64,000 nt of DNA, taken from Siderastrea siderea. Taxonomy: Eukaryota; Cnidaria; Anthozoa; Scleractinia; Rhizangiidae. Location: positions 1,895,201-1,959,200 of the forward strand of contig OZ034966.1 of NCBI GenBank assembly GCA_964030785.1. Direction: 5' to 3'. Below are positions 19,196-29,106 of this stretch, piece after piece. A program made the position numbers and the translations under genes. How positions within the stretch are numbered: the stretch's first letter is position 1; the number at the start of each line of letters is the position of its first letter. The notes beneath the pieces are model-generated. The model was not told the origin of the DNA. It searched no databases and worked only from the letters and a program-made list of their open reading frames with translations.

Positions 19196-19348
19196 ATGGA
19201 AAAAGTGTACTGTGTGAAAGAAGAACGTTATACACCAAATGTAAAGGGGACCGAAAAAGTTATAATCACAAAGAACAATCGAAAACTCTTGAAAGTAAAG
19301 TGCGCAAATTGTGGAAAAATGAAATCGAGTTTTTTCCCGGGAAACTAG
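19196..19348 (+). CDS. Small zinc-ribbon protein (DUF5679-like), 50 aa
   Basis: Opens YCVK, runs through a TKNNRK turn and ends CANCGKMKS, like the small viral zinc ribbons (C-V-K-C...T-K-x-G/N-R...C-x-x-C-G-x-x-K-S-R/F). The second Cys of the first knuckle is Glu here, leaving three Cys (6, 36, 39), so metal binding may be impaired. The frame ends in TAG at 19346-19348, 10 nt after a T6-C3 run where it overlaps the PLA2 frame in -1 phase. TTAATATAT lies 2 bp before the ATG. Confidence 0.65.
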   Translation: MEKVYCVKEERYTPNVKGTEKVIITKNNRKLLKVKCANCGKMKSSFFPGN

Positions 19349-19371
19349 GTGAGCCCTCCCTTGCGGAGGGC
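19330..19371 (+). other. Possible -1 frameshift site: T TTT TTC plus GC-rich hairpin
   Basis: In the zinc-ribbon frame the codons AGT TTT TTC make the heptamer T_TTT_TTC (19330-19336), a canonical X_XXY_YYZ slip site. The -1 frame leads directly into the PLA2 ORF. Downstream is GCCCTCC-CTTGC-GGAGGGC (19353-19371), a 7-bp GC-rich stem in AT-rich sequence. The 16-nt spacer is longer than the usual 5-9 nt, and a simple indel in the T-run explains the overlap equally well. Confidence 0.4.
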
Positions 19372-20280
19372 AGTGGAATATTCGGCGATGTTGCTATGGC
19401 AGTTGGTGATCTTGCTATTACAAAAGGAATCCCATATCTTGCGAAAAAAGGTGTTGAAGCTGTAAGATATAATGCTTCTGAAGCTATGAGAGACCCCAAA
19501 CTGCAAAAGAAAGCAATAAATTACACTCTTGACAAAGCCCGCCCAGTCATTCAAAAAGTCGGAAGTGAAATGTTAGATCAACTTTCAACTAAAGTTCGAC
19601 CAAACCAACGTTACAAAACTGACAGACCTGATTTGGATGGTGCTGGATTTGATATACATGCTGCAATTGGGAAACTTCCGAAACCAAAAAAAGGTTGGAC
19701 ATTGCCGGGACATAATTACACAGGGCCATACAATCCTCTCGAAAAACAGGTGAAATACGATCCAGAAACGGGTGAAATTCTGGAAGTATATCAACAGCCA
19801 ACAGGCACAACAGATGGGATTGCAATGCAACATGATGTTGATTATGATGTTTGTTCCAACCGTGAAAAAAAGTATGGTGAAAATCTTAAAAAATGCAAAA
19901 ACAAAGCGGATAAAAAAATGGTGAAGTCTCTTGACGCAGTTCCTTACAAACAGAGGCAGTGGGGCCATGCGGCTGCAAGAAATGCAATCAATGCTAAACA
20001 AAAGTTAGGTTTGGGTTTGAAAAAACAAAAAGGGACTGGTGTTTTGGACAAACCGTTGGAAGCAGTTAATTTTGCTGAAACTTTGACAAAAAAAAATTAT
20101 TCCTTCCACAAAACCTGTATTCGATAGGTATTGGTCAGGTGATATTACAAAAAATGCTTTCACAGGTCCAACTGGCGCCACAAGCAAGAAATTTTGGACT
20201 CATCCGAAAAAGGGTACTGTTATGCGTTTGGTAAAAAATCCGAAAACAGGCAAATATGAAAATGTTTATGAAGAACCTTG
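19337..20280 (+). pseudogene. Phospholipase A2-domain virion protein, frameshifted C terminus
   Basis: N-terminal helical region, then KKGWTLPGHNYTGPYNPL (calcium-loop-like Y-x-G-x-G/Y-N-x-L) and MQHDVDYDVC, the HDxxY catalytic motif of sPLA2-like domains such as parvovirus VP1u. The gene has no ATG of its own before 19396; it is entered in -1 phase from the zinc ribbon, or was once fused to it. The frame stops at 20127, but a well-formed tail (GPTGATSKKFW...NVYEEP) continues in the +1 frame to TGA at 20278-20280. The break is in an A9 run at 20088-20096. PLA2 would help membrane escape during entry. Homopolymer sequencing error is a possible cause of the break. Confidence 0.75.
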
Positions 20281-20820
20281 ATTGGTTTTCAACCACCATT
20301 TATAAAACTCCTGTTTTGCGTGCCGCCAACTTTCTAAGCTTTTTGGAAGGTGATTAGAAATAGATTCCATAATTTCTTTTTTCTTAGGCCAGCATTCAGA
20401 AGGTACTATTTCAAAATAATTGTACAGAAAATAGGGGTACTTCACTGACTTGCCGGACATCTTCTGAAATTGAGCAATAACGTTACCAAGAAAATCTACC
20501 TCGCTGGAAGAAAACATTTCTTTAATGTTCCATTTTCGCAAAACACTTTTTAAATAATCATTATTCGTTGGAAGAGCAGTGGAACTTCTTCTCCAATTTT
20601 CTTCTTCAAAATATTCATTATCATCACATTCAATCACTCTATCACATTTTTGACATGCAAGACATAACTCATTCACCACATAAACTATTTGCTCCTCGCA
20701 TGAAGGACAACGATTAATCTTTTTTGATAACAGGCTTATTTCATTTCTTTTTTGCAACATTTCTTGAATTATTTTCGACGAAATTTTCTCACCTTGCAAA
20801 CAACCAAACGGGTCGTCCAT
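20266..20820 (-). CDS. Zinc-ribbon protein, possibly VLTF3-like, 184 aa
   Basis: Residues about 37-60 form a zinc ribbon: RCPSCEEQIVYVVNELCLACQKC. It is followed by an acidic stretch and a helical C-terminal half with LRKWNIKEMFSSSEVDF and FLYNYFEIVP. Poxvirus VLTF3-type late transcription factors of Polintons have a zinc ribbon plus helical domain of similar size. The resemblance is structural rather than motif-perfect, so it is tentative. It shares a 22-bp divergent spacer with the integrase gene, containing GTATAGTAT. If VLTF3-like, it could drive the TTAATATA late promoters. Confidence 0.5.
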   Translation of the reverse strand: MDDPFGCLQGEKISSKIIQEMLQKRNEISLLSKKINRCPSCEEQIVYVVNELCLACQKCDRVIECDDNEYFEEENWRRSSTALPTNNDYLKSVLRKWNIKEMFSSSEVDFLGNVIAQFQKMSGKSVKYPYFLYNYFEIVPSECWPKKKEIMESISNHLPKSLESWRHAKQEFYKWWLKTNQGSS

Positions 20821-20842
20821 TTTTTATTGTGTATAGTATGCA

Positions 20843-21841
20843 ATGAGCTCACGCGTTTTAAATAAGTTGTCAAAAATTTATTACAGCCCGCAAGGGTATT
20901 GGAAAGGGTTTACAGCAATTAAGAAATTAGCCCAGGCAGCGAAAGTTTCGGAAGATGTGGCTCAAAACTGGTTGATGAAGCAAGCTCTTTGGCAGGTTTA
21001 TTTACCAGCCCCACGTTACATTCCAAGACCGAAATTTGATGTTCCTGTTCCAAACAAAGTTCACCAAGCCGATCTTCTGTATCTCCCACACGATCGCCCA
21101 CCACGCTCCCGTAAAACTTTTAAATATGCTCTCACAGTGGTAGATGTGGCCTCTCGATACAAAGAAGCCGAACCGTTGACCTCAAAAGAGGCTAAAGAAG
21201 TCGCAGCTGCTCTGGAGCGGATTTATAGTCGTGGTCCTTTGAAGTGGCCGAAACTGCTTCTGGTCGATCCCGGTCGTGAGTTTATGGGCGCTGTGAACCA
21301 ACTGCTTTCGAAACATAATGTTGAGGTTAGACGTGGTCGTGTGGATATTCACCGTGATCAAGCTGTCGTTGAAAGATTCAACCGCACCCTGGCTGAACGA
21401 CTGTTTGGACATCAATATGGGGTTGAAATGCGCCTCCCAGACGACAAAAGATCGACTGAATGGGTGGCCCGACTGCTCGCTGTTATTTCAGCTTTGAATA
21501 AAGAAGTCACTCGACTGACTGGTCAAAAACCTGTTGATGCCATCAAAAAGAAAACTGTTCCATCCAAACCCTCGACACCTTATTTGAGACCCGTTGGTGT
21601 GAACGCAAAAAAGCTCCCCTCCGGTTTGAGTGTTCGCTATCTTTATCAACCAGGTGAACTTGAAGGTGGTCGAAGAAGAGCTACCGACCCAATCTGGTCT
21701 TTGAATGTTTACGAGATTGAAAAAATTATGATAAAACCAGACGCACCGGTTATCTATTATTTGTTTGACGGACCAAAACGTTGTTTTGTCCGCGAAGAGC
21801 TTTTGGTTGTCCCTCCAAACATTGAGTTACCACCCGAGTAA
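20843..21841 (+). CDS. Retrovirus-type integrase (rve), 332 aa
   Basis: DDE triad: Asp77 in HQADLLYL, Asp142 in LLVDPGREFM, and Glu177 in AVVERFNRTLAER, with D-E spacing of 35. An N-terminal helical region lacks an obvious HHCC finger. The C-terminal part has strands and no chromodomain, unlike element 2. The frame is complete and its codon use is GC-richer than neighbouring genes. Its 3' end overlaps the PolB 3' end by 15 bp, converging. It would insert the linear element genome, giving the short target duplication seen at the ends. Confidence 0.92.
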   Translation: MSSRVLNKLSKIYYSPQGYWKGFTAIKKLAQAAKVSEDVAQNWLMKQALWQVYLPAPRYIPRPKFDVPVPNKVHQADLLYLPHDRPPRSRKTFKYALTVVDVASRYKEAEPLTSKEAKEVAAALERIYSRGPLKWPKLLLVDPGREFMGAVNQLLSKHNVEVRRGRVDIHRDQAVVERFNRTLAERLFGHQYGVEMRLPDDKRSTEWVARLLAVISALNKEVTRLTGQKPVDAIKKKTVPSKPSTPYLRPVGVNAKKLPSGLSVRYLYQPGELEGGRRRATDPIWSLNVYEIEKIMIKPDAPVIYYLFDGPKRCFVREELLVVPPNIELPPE

Positions 21842-24800
21842 CTCTAAAACTTCTTCTTCGGCTGCAGCAATTGCGGCAATTTCAGCATTTGTAAATTTGA
21901 ATGCGGGTTCGTAACCATAGGCTTTTGTATGAATACCATCTTCTTCTATCCTTCGCTTTGAATCAAATGGGGAAAACGAGATTTTGTTAACATACATGCC
22001 GTAAATCTCATGCTTCTGGCTTCGAAGAATGTTCATTCCATGCCATAACTGCTTCTTACCAAAGAGTGTTTCCTTGTACTGTTCATGCATTATTCGTTTC
22101 TTAACGACACATTTTTTCACACCCTTCGCTTTTTTTATATTTTTTTCATTGCCTTTCAGTATCGAGTACATTTTCGGTCTCAGACAGACACACGCTGTTA
22201 TGGAAGTTCCATTGCATTCGTCTTTCATTTTTCCTAAAACTTTTTTGTTGGCGTCTGAATAAAGTGGATGCTCCTTCGGGTAATCGCTCGTATCATATAG
22301 ATTTTTGTTTGTTTCGATATCTTTATAGATGTCATCCGTTTCAATCTCAAGCAGAAGGCTATCGGTGTCTGTGTACAAAAGTTCACACTTTGGGCCATAT
22401 TTTTATTTCAGCTCGTTGTAGAAAAAATCATACATCAGGATCTTGCTGTTGTCAAGGATTGTCATCCCTGTGTAGACCGGCTTGTTGAGCAGCAGCCGGC
22501 TTTTGCGCATGTCAATTCCGAACAGGTCGTTTGAAAACATAACATGCCTTGAGTAAAAAGGACTTGCAACCAATTTCCTTATTTTGTCTGTCTCATTGCT
22601 TCTCACTATTTTTATGTCAACACGGTTACGCAGGTTTTCCATGGTTTTGCCGAAAACTGAGTTATTCATGAGCTTGTAAAAGTTCTTTTCAAAGTTTTTT
22701 TTTTTTTGTAATTTGTTTATTTTTTTCAACAACAGGTTACAATACATACAATAACTTACTTACATTACACGTTACAATACATTACTTATACTTACAACTT
22801 AACTACATGACTTATTTACAATACACTACTGGAAGTATATAGCTTAGGATAACCTACAGTACACAACTTACGATTATATTACATTACTTCTTACATTACA
22901 CTACAAATTTACATTTTTCTTAAAATTATAAAACACAAAGACAGCGCAGTGCATACAGACATTATATATGTGTAACAACATACAGTTCAGTAAATTACCT
23001 TTAATTGATTAGATAGTTGTTCCAAAAAAGAAACAAGAAGTGCCGTGTGCTTGCCAGCTATTTTAAAAAGAGAGGAGGTAACCTAACAAATCTTTCCATT
23101 TGTCATAATGAAGGTTGATCTTGGTATTTTCTTTAGCAATTAAACGTTCAGAATCAAACACTGGTTTCAAAGTTTTTGTGAAACTGATTGCGCTGGGAAG
23201 AGAGTTGTTATGTTTACATCTGAAAATATGTTGTTTTCCTAATAGAATTAGATGATTCTTTAGAAATACATTTTCAACTGTGTCGGTGATCCCTAGGATC
23301 ACTTCTCTTTCAATTAGCTCATAACCCCCCAATAGATGCTTAACTGATTGCCAAAAGTTTGCTACCAAAGGACAATGGAAAAAGAAGTGGGACATGTTTT
23401 CCTCAGAGGATTGGCAGAAAGAACAGAGAGGAGAATTGGACTTGCCAATTTTAAAAAGGAAATCATTTAATGGAAGTATTCTATTTAGTATCTTGTATTG
23501 AAATTCACGCGTTTTGTATTCATCCGGATGTACGGCTCCATCCAGCATTCTTGTTCGAACTCCAACACCCTGTGCACACGTTTCAGTTTCATTCCTTGCT
23601 TCAGATAAAACTGTAAGTTTCGGTAATGCACCACATAGTTGTTTTTGTCTTGAAGAGTCAACAACATTTTGTTGCATTTTGGTGTTTTCAGATCCAAGTC
23701 TTTTATCAAACTGTGTTGATATTCCGACATCCATTCATTTTTAACCTGCTTTTTCTCAGGGGCAAGGGGAAAGCTGTTGTGTTCTTCATGCAGTTCTTTT
23801 GGGTATTCAAGATCCACATCAAGAATCCATCCATTCTTTGCGTTTTCTTTTTTCTTAATGATGTCTTCCTCAGTGGGCATAACACGTTTCCATTTAAAAT
23901 CTCTTTTCGGGAGTGGCTTGCTCATTGCCCATCCATAAAGATTATTAGCGTCGAGATACACGATGAATTTGTTCGGTTTGCTGGAGTCATAGCCAGGTAC
24001 ATACGGGTTGTTTGCCTTTGCGTATCTTTTGCTTACCATTGAGATTCCACCCCTCATTCCCCTTTCCACAAATAGATACATTTCAGGGTCTGTGAATAAC
24101 TCAAGCTCGACCACTGTCTTTTTCAATAAAGCGTCCCAGGATAGTCCTGGTGATGTGTAATAATGAGCTGGATCTAACCCATACTGCTCTTGGCATAGAT
24201 TTCGGAAGTTCTCAAAAACATCTGCCAACAGGGCAACATCTGTTTTAACGTAAAGATCATGATAATCACCCAACGTTTTACATTCAAAAGACTTCCAGAC
24301 AGTCTGCGCGTGTGCATACTCTTCATCTGTTATGTGCTCGTCGTTCAGCTTACTGTAAAACTTCTCTTTGTCCGGAAGCTTTGTCTCGCTAAATCTCCTC
24401 CATGAATCCATGTACTCATAAGGATAGATCCCTTTTTTGTAAAGCAGGTCGCTTCCTTTTGAAATTGTTGATGTTATTTTCAATGACTCCTTTGGTGTTG
24501 CGCTTACAAGTGAATCAAGGCTTCCTTGTAAAAAGTTCAAGCTGTCGATAAAACGCAGACCTCCGACTGAAAATGTGATATATTTCTCCATGTTATTAGC
24601 AATGCATTTAACCTCTTTATTGAATTGCGACATCTCTTGCATTAAATGGTGCGCGTCGTAGCCCTTTAGATTGTGGAATATAACTGGTATGGGGGTTGTT
24701 TTTGGGTTAATGTAGAGTTTTACATTGCAATTGTTGTGCGCCGCACCTCGATACCTTCCAGTTATGTGACAATGGTCTTTCGCTGCGTCTCTGAAGTTTT

Positions 24801-26490
24801 TCTGAAGTAATGGGTTCTCACAGAAAATACATTTTTCTGTTGTTTTGCTTCCAACTGGTCTTTCGTTTCTGTTAATTTTTTTAGCTTAAGAATCCCCCAT
24901 TGTTGCTCTTTCTGTGCTCTGTAAAAACATTTTTTATGCCCTTGACCCTTGTAGCTGCATTTTTCTCCACCTTCACCATCTTCTTCTATGCTCCAAACCG
25001 GCAAAGAGTCTAAGAATTCATCTTTTATCAAACTTGTATTACAAATGTGGCAATCTGTTGCGTTTTTGTACTTTTCCCAGTCTTCAGCCGTCATCACAAT
25101 TGGTTTTGGTGCAGCCAAACTCTCTCTTATTTTCACCTCTTCCTGCAGAATGTCACTTAAAAACATTCCTACCGCGTTTTCACCCCTATAAACTTTTGGT
25201 CCTGAAACTTCACCGTCACTTCTCACAACCGTGTAAGAATAACCACTTGCCTCGTGATATTCTGTTTTCATGGTGTAACTTTTTTTTCTTGCTCTCTGGT
25301 CCAAGCTCACAAAGAGAAATCTTTTTTACTAAAGCCTCAAAGTCAGCGTATATAACATAAGGCGCTTTCATTTGTTTGTAATAATTTTGAAATGAAACTA
25401 TTGTTTCCTCCTCTTTTGGCATATCAATCCTTGTCGGTTTTCCTTTTAAGCCATTGCAATATTTTTTATGGTTTTCCAACAAGTCCTCTCTTGAAAAACC
25501 TGTTAAGCACAACATGCAGTAATGTTTTGTATCGCGATGCTTGCTCTGATCATAAAGAAGGGCGCTTACCCTTTTCACAAAACAATAATGCTGTTTTTCA
25601 CCCAACTCAATCAACATCAGGTTCATCCGCGGCACGCTTTTTTCTTTTTTACTTATCCTATGCACAATCACACAATCATTTTCCCAGCCAAATACGTTTA
25701 TTGCGAGGTTTTCGTTTTGCGCCTCAAGCTTGTCAATTTGTTTTACTGGTGTTGGCAAAACAATGCCACTCCAATTAATACCATCGTTAACTGGGTAAGA
25801 ACTTGGTCTGTTTGGATTTTTTCCTTCTGGTGGGGGAAACATAGCTGATCTTACAGCCCACTTCAAACACTCGTTGTCCTTATTTTGCACATTCATTACT
25901 GCTTTTTTGTTTTTCAACTTTGTTGGAATTGGCAAATATGTTCCTCCACGCAGTGGCTGAAAACGTGCGACATTCACGTACACAAGCTCTATTTTGTCTA
26001 CTTCCTATCCTGACCCTTCCGCTACCCATGCCTCGATTTTTCCATTTATTATTTCAAAAATGTTATCGAAATATTCTACTGTCTCGTTTTCATCGTCGTT
26101 TGCGTTAAAAACCTGTGGCTCATTTTCTCGAAAATATTGCTGCATGTATTGAGTTTGTTCTTCTTCTTCTTCCTTTTTAAATTTAACTTTCATCTCTAGA
26201 CTTACTTTTATATTTTTTAACTCTTTTAGTTCTCTTTTTATTAAATCTGTAAAACTTTCTTTTGTTGCTCTTGCAAACTCAAAAAGATCTTTATTGTGGG
26301 GGTTTGTTTCCGATACAACCATTTTCCAAACATGAAGCCATTTATTATTATTGTTGTTTGTTGATATGTAAAACTCATCCTCAATTTCAACAAGCGGTTT
26401 TAATGGACGAGGTAAACTCTTTTTAACTTTTTCCGGTATTTCACCATAAAACATTTGAAAAATATCTTTCTGATTTCTTGCAACAGACAT
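21827..26490 (-). pseudogene. Protein-primed DNA polymerase B, disrupted
   Basis: Pieces of one PolB read in order on the minus strand: N-terminal region (26005-26490); middle with zinc-knuckle-like HYCMLCLTGF and YADFEAL (25216-25983); a frame-shifted block (24762-25310); exonuclease/palm with YLDANNLYGWAM, motif A (23485-24642); NSVFGKTMEN, motif B (22403-22747); and LLYTDTDSLL, motif C, to the end. Breaks: in-frame TAG at 26005-26007; frameshift in a T8 run at 25280-25287; frameshift in a T7 run near 24876-24882; LINE insertion about 22700-23510; in-frame TAA at 22403-22405. Even if the homopolymer shifts are errors, the stops and insertion inactivate it. The ATG lies 12 bp from the right TIR. 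Confidence 0.9.
22695..23510 (-). mobile_element. 5'-truncated LINE inserted in element 1 PolB
   Basis: On the minus strand an ORF end reads REFQYKILNRILPLNDFL...PLCSFCQSSEENMSHFFFHC, the C-terminal zinc-knuckle domain (zf-RVT) of a non-LTR retrotransposon. It is followed by a 3' UTR and a poly-A tail, seen as the T-run at about 22699-22712. It splits PolB between the block after motif A and the NFYKLMNN block of motif B. The 5' junction is near 23505, where GAATACAAAACGCG is shared by both frames. Target duplication unclear. Confidence 0.8.
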
Positions 26491-26502
26491 TTTGAATTCT
26501 GT

Positions 26503-26824
26503 AACACTTTTGATATATTAACAAAACACAAATCTCTAAATGAAAATTTTTTTTGGAATTCTGTGACAGTTTACAACAAAAAAACTTGTAAAATATATTA
26601 TTACGGTTTTTTAAAGTGATGCAATAACATTCTTTCCACCCCTTTCCACCTTTATAAAACCGGTTTTTGTGCTATCGGTGTAAAAACGGAAATAGAACTC
26701 TCAGTTATAAAACTTTTCTCTCTCACCAATGTGAAAAATTGTTTCATATGTGAGCGGTTTAAAAACTTGAAATAAATCTCCCAGTAATAAAGCTGTTACA
26801 GAACCCCCATTTTACTATACTACT
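26503..26824. repeat. Element 1 right terminal inverted repeat
   Basis: Reverse complement of 9232-9553. Its inner edge lies only 12 bp from the PolB start codon (ATG ends at 26490), so the PolB promoter must lie within the TIR. A TATATTAA block at 26513-26520 fits the element's AT-rich promoter motif. Confidence 0.95.
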
Positions 26825-27200
26825 TTATCAAACGTGTCTACTGATCCAAAAGAACACGGCAGATTCTTGTTTGTTTATGGATATTCTAAATTTGCTCAAC
26901 CGGAGAGGGAGCTACTCAAACTACATTTGCGAGGTTGGGCCGAACGAAAAAGGTGTTCAAATATCCTTTTGTTGTCGTTTACCTTCATCTGTTTGGAAGA
27001 CATCGATCACGTTCGGCATTTACTCCCCCCCTCCCAGCCAGCCCTTCCCCCCCGGCAAAAAAGGATTCTTCTCACTCTTTTTCAGCAACAGCCTTGTGTT
27101 AACCTAGCTCAGTCGCTCTATACTCTTCCCCAGCCCCCCTAAAAGGATTCTAAAAACGGGTCTCCTTTCCCATTCGTCACTTCAAAGACTGAATTAGTAG

Positions 27201-27202
<2 letters not shown>
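26825..27202. other. Non-coding host spacer
   Basis: The direct repeat TTATCA at 26825-26830 marks the element boundary. No gene motif was seen in the rest. Confidence 0.5.
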
Positions 27203-27231
<29 letters not shown>

Positions 27232-27306
27232 CATACATACATACATACATACATACATACATACATACATACATACATACATACATACATACATACATAC
27301 AGACAT

Positions 27307-27337
<31 letters not shown>

Positions 27338-27350
27338 TACATACATATAC
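27203..27350. repeat. (CATA)n / (CAGA)n microsatellite
   Basis: About 25 CATA units, then about 8 CAGA units and a few CATA units. It abuts the 3' end of the LINE below, typical of LINE tail repeats. Confidence 0.95.
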
Positions 27351-27403
27351 TTTATTTAAACACGGTAAAAACATCAGTTACAGAGTTAAAAATAAAAGCT
27401 GAT

Positions 27404-29002
27404 TTACATGTTTGCCGTGTGGGAGTACGAGGCGGACATAAGGCGTTTGATCTCATCATTAACCTTTTTATAAGATCTGATGCCTCTGACATTGTGTGAA
27501 AGGTTATTCCACAACTGTGCCCCACCGAAGCAGAAACTGCGTTTTAAAAAACCAGTACCGACGGGACTTGGGAAGACCAATTTGTTTTCCTTTTCTCTTA
27601 GTCCGTAGTCTGTGCTGAATGGTTTAAACAAGTCCTGTAGGTACTTCGGAGTTTGTTTATTTACAGTTTTAAACATTAATTTAGCTTTAATTTTCATCCT
27701 TCTGATAGAAAGGTCATCCCATCCTAGTCTAGTGCGAAGAGCAGTAGCACTGGAGTGATAATCAGACTTCGTGATAACCCTAATGGCGCGATTTTGTAGT
27801 TTTTGTAATTTATCGGCTAATTCATTACTAAGACCGTCCCAAACTGGGCAGCAATAGTCGAAGTGTGGTTCGATAACAGCTCGATATAGTAGAATAGCCG
27901 TGTCTTCACTTATAAACGGCCTTAGCCTTTTAAGTGCACCTATACCAGAGGAAATAGTCTTAGCAATCTCATTTACATGTTTGGACCATGACAAATTTTG
28001 GTCAATGTAGATTCCTAGGGATTTTGTGTTACACACTCTGTTGATTTCTTGCCCTTCTATCTGTACATTAAATAAATGGGTAACGGTGTTAGCAAGTCTT
28101 TGACGGGAGCCTATTAACATTAGCTCGGTTTTGGCAATGTTTAGGCTTAATCTATTTACCCTTAGGTTAATTAGTTCGCCATTTAGTACAGATTCAAGCC
28201 CCGATAAGCTACTAGCGGCAATGCTGATGTTTGAGTCGTCAGCGTACATTTGTGGTACGGCTTTACTCAGGCAGTTCGGCAGGTCGTTAATGTATATCAA
28301 GAAACTGACGTGGGCCGATTAGACTTGCCTGGGGGACTCCACAGGTAACAGCAAGCGCACCAGATAGCTCACCATTGACTAAACACTTTTGATGGCGATC
28401 ACTGAGATAAGAATCAAACCACTTTAAGGCCTTTTGATCAACTCCATAATTAGATAACTTACTTAAGAGGATCCTATGATCAATCGTGTCGAAAGCTTTT
28501 TTCAAATCTATAAATATGACCCCGTTAATGAAACCGTTATCAATGTTGACAGACCAACTGTTAGTAGCCTCAAGCAAGGAAGTAAGTGTGCTGTGAAGTG
28601 ATCTGAAGCCGGATTGACAGTTAGCTAAAAGATCGTTATCATTAAGATACTTATAGAATTGATCGTAAATTATTCTTTCGAAAACCTTAGCGACAGGAAT
28701 GATTGAGATTGGCTGATAATTATTGACATCTTGCCTTTTTGGCGTAACTCTAGCTAACTTCCATTCTAAAGGGACTATACCAGATGAAAGCGACTGGTTG
28801 AATATAAATGTTAGAGAAGGTGCTAAAAGGCGTGCAGCCAATTTAAGGAGCTTGGGCGGCAAATTATCCAGACCTGTCGCTTTCTTAACCTCTAGATTTT
28901 CGAGTAATTTTTGAACTTCACTAGTACTACAACTGTTCAAAGAAAAGGTTTTGTTTGTAGGGTTAAGATAGTATTTTGGCTCTTTAACAGTCGGGGGTAT
29001 AT
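27404..29002 (-). pseudogene. LINE reverse transcriptase (two frames)
   Basis: The upstream frame holds KKATGLDNLPPKLLK, FIDLKKAFDTIDH and GVPQASLIGPRQF. A one-base shift near 28290-28300 then leads to YINDLP and the catalytic QMYADDSN (YADD) box, the thumb, and a C-terminal segment ending near SHTANM. The ASL in place of the usual GSxLGP motif is unusual. The frameshift and insertion make it inactive. Confidence 0.85.
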
Positions 29003-29010
29003 CTTTAGCC

Positions 29011-29071
29011 AGAAACTCATAAGGAGTTGAAACGTGTAACTCGCGTTCGATGCTCCTAAATATTCATTTTT

Positions 29072-29106
<35 letters not shown>

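Larger units (their letters stand above)
9232..26824. mobile_element. Polinton/Maverick (adintovirus-like) element 1
   Basis: A 17,593-bp unit bounded by 322-bp TIRs that start AGTAGTATAG and end CTATACTACT, as expected for Polintons (AG...CT termini). TTATCA at 9227-9232 and again at 26825-26830 gives a 5-6 bp target duplication, depending on where the shared A is counted. It contains the family's diagnostic set: PolB, retroviral-type integrase, A32/FtsK-like ATPase, adenain-like protease, and double and single jelly-roll capsid proteins. Structural genes, ATPase, protease and integrase are mostly open. PolB, PLA2 and one small virion gene are broken, so the copy is non-autonomous. The three gene-disrupting frameshifts in PolB and PLA2 lie in A/T homopolymers and could partly be sequencing artefacts. 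Confidence 0.95.

Noticed and set aside
20088..20096. Programmed frameshift at the A9 run in the PLA2 gene
   Set aside because: The downstream tail is in the +1 frame, which the A-run does not support as a -1 slip site; an indel is simpler.
23063..23734. 223-aa minus-strand ORF as an independent gene
   Set aside because: It joins out-of-frame PolB sequence to the LINE C-terminal domain across the insertion border.
27139..27342. Tyr/Met/Cys/Val repeat ORF
   Set aside because: Translation of the CATA/CAGA microsatellite.
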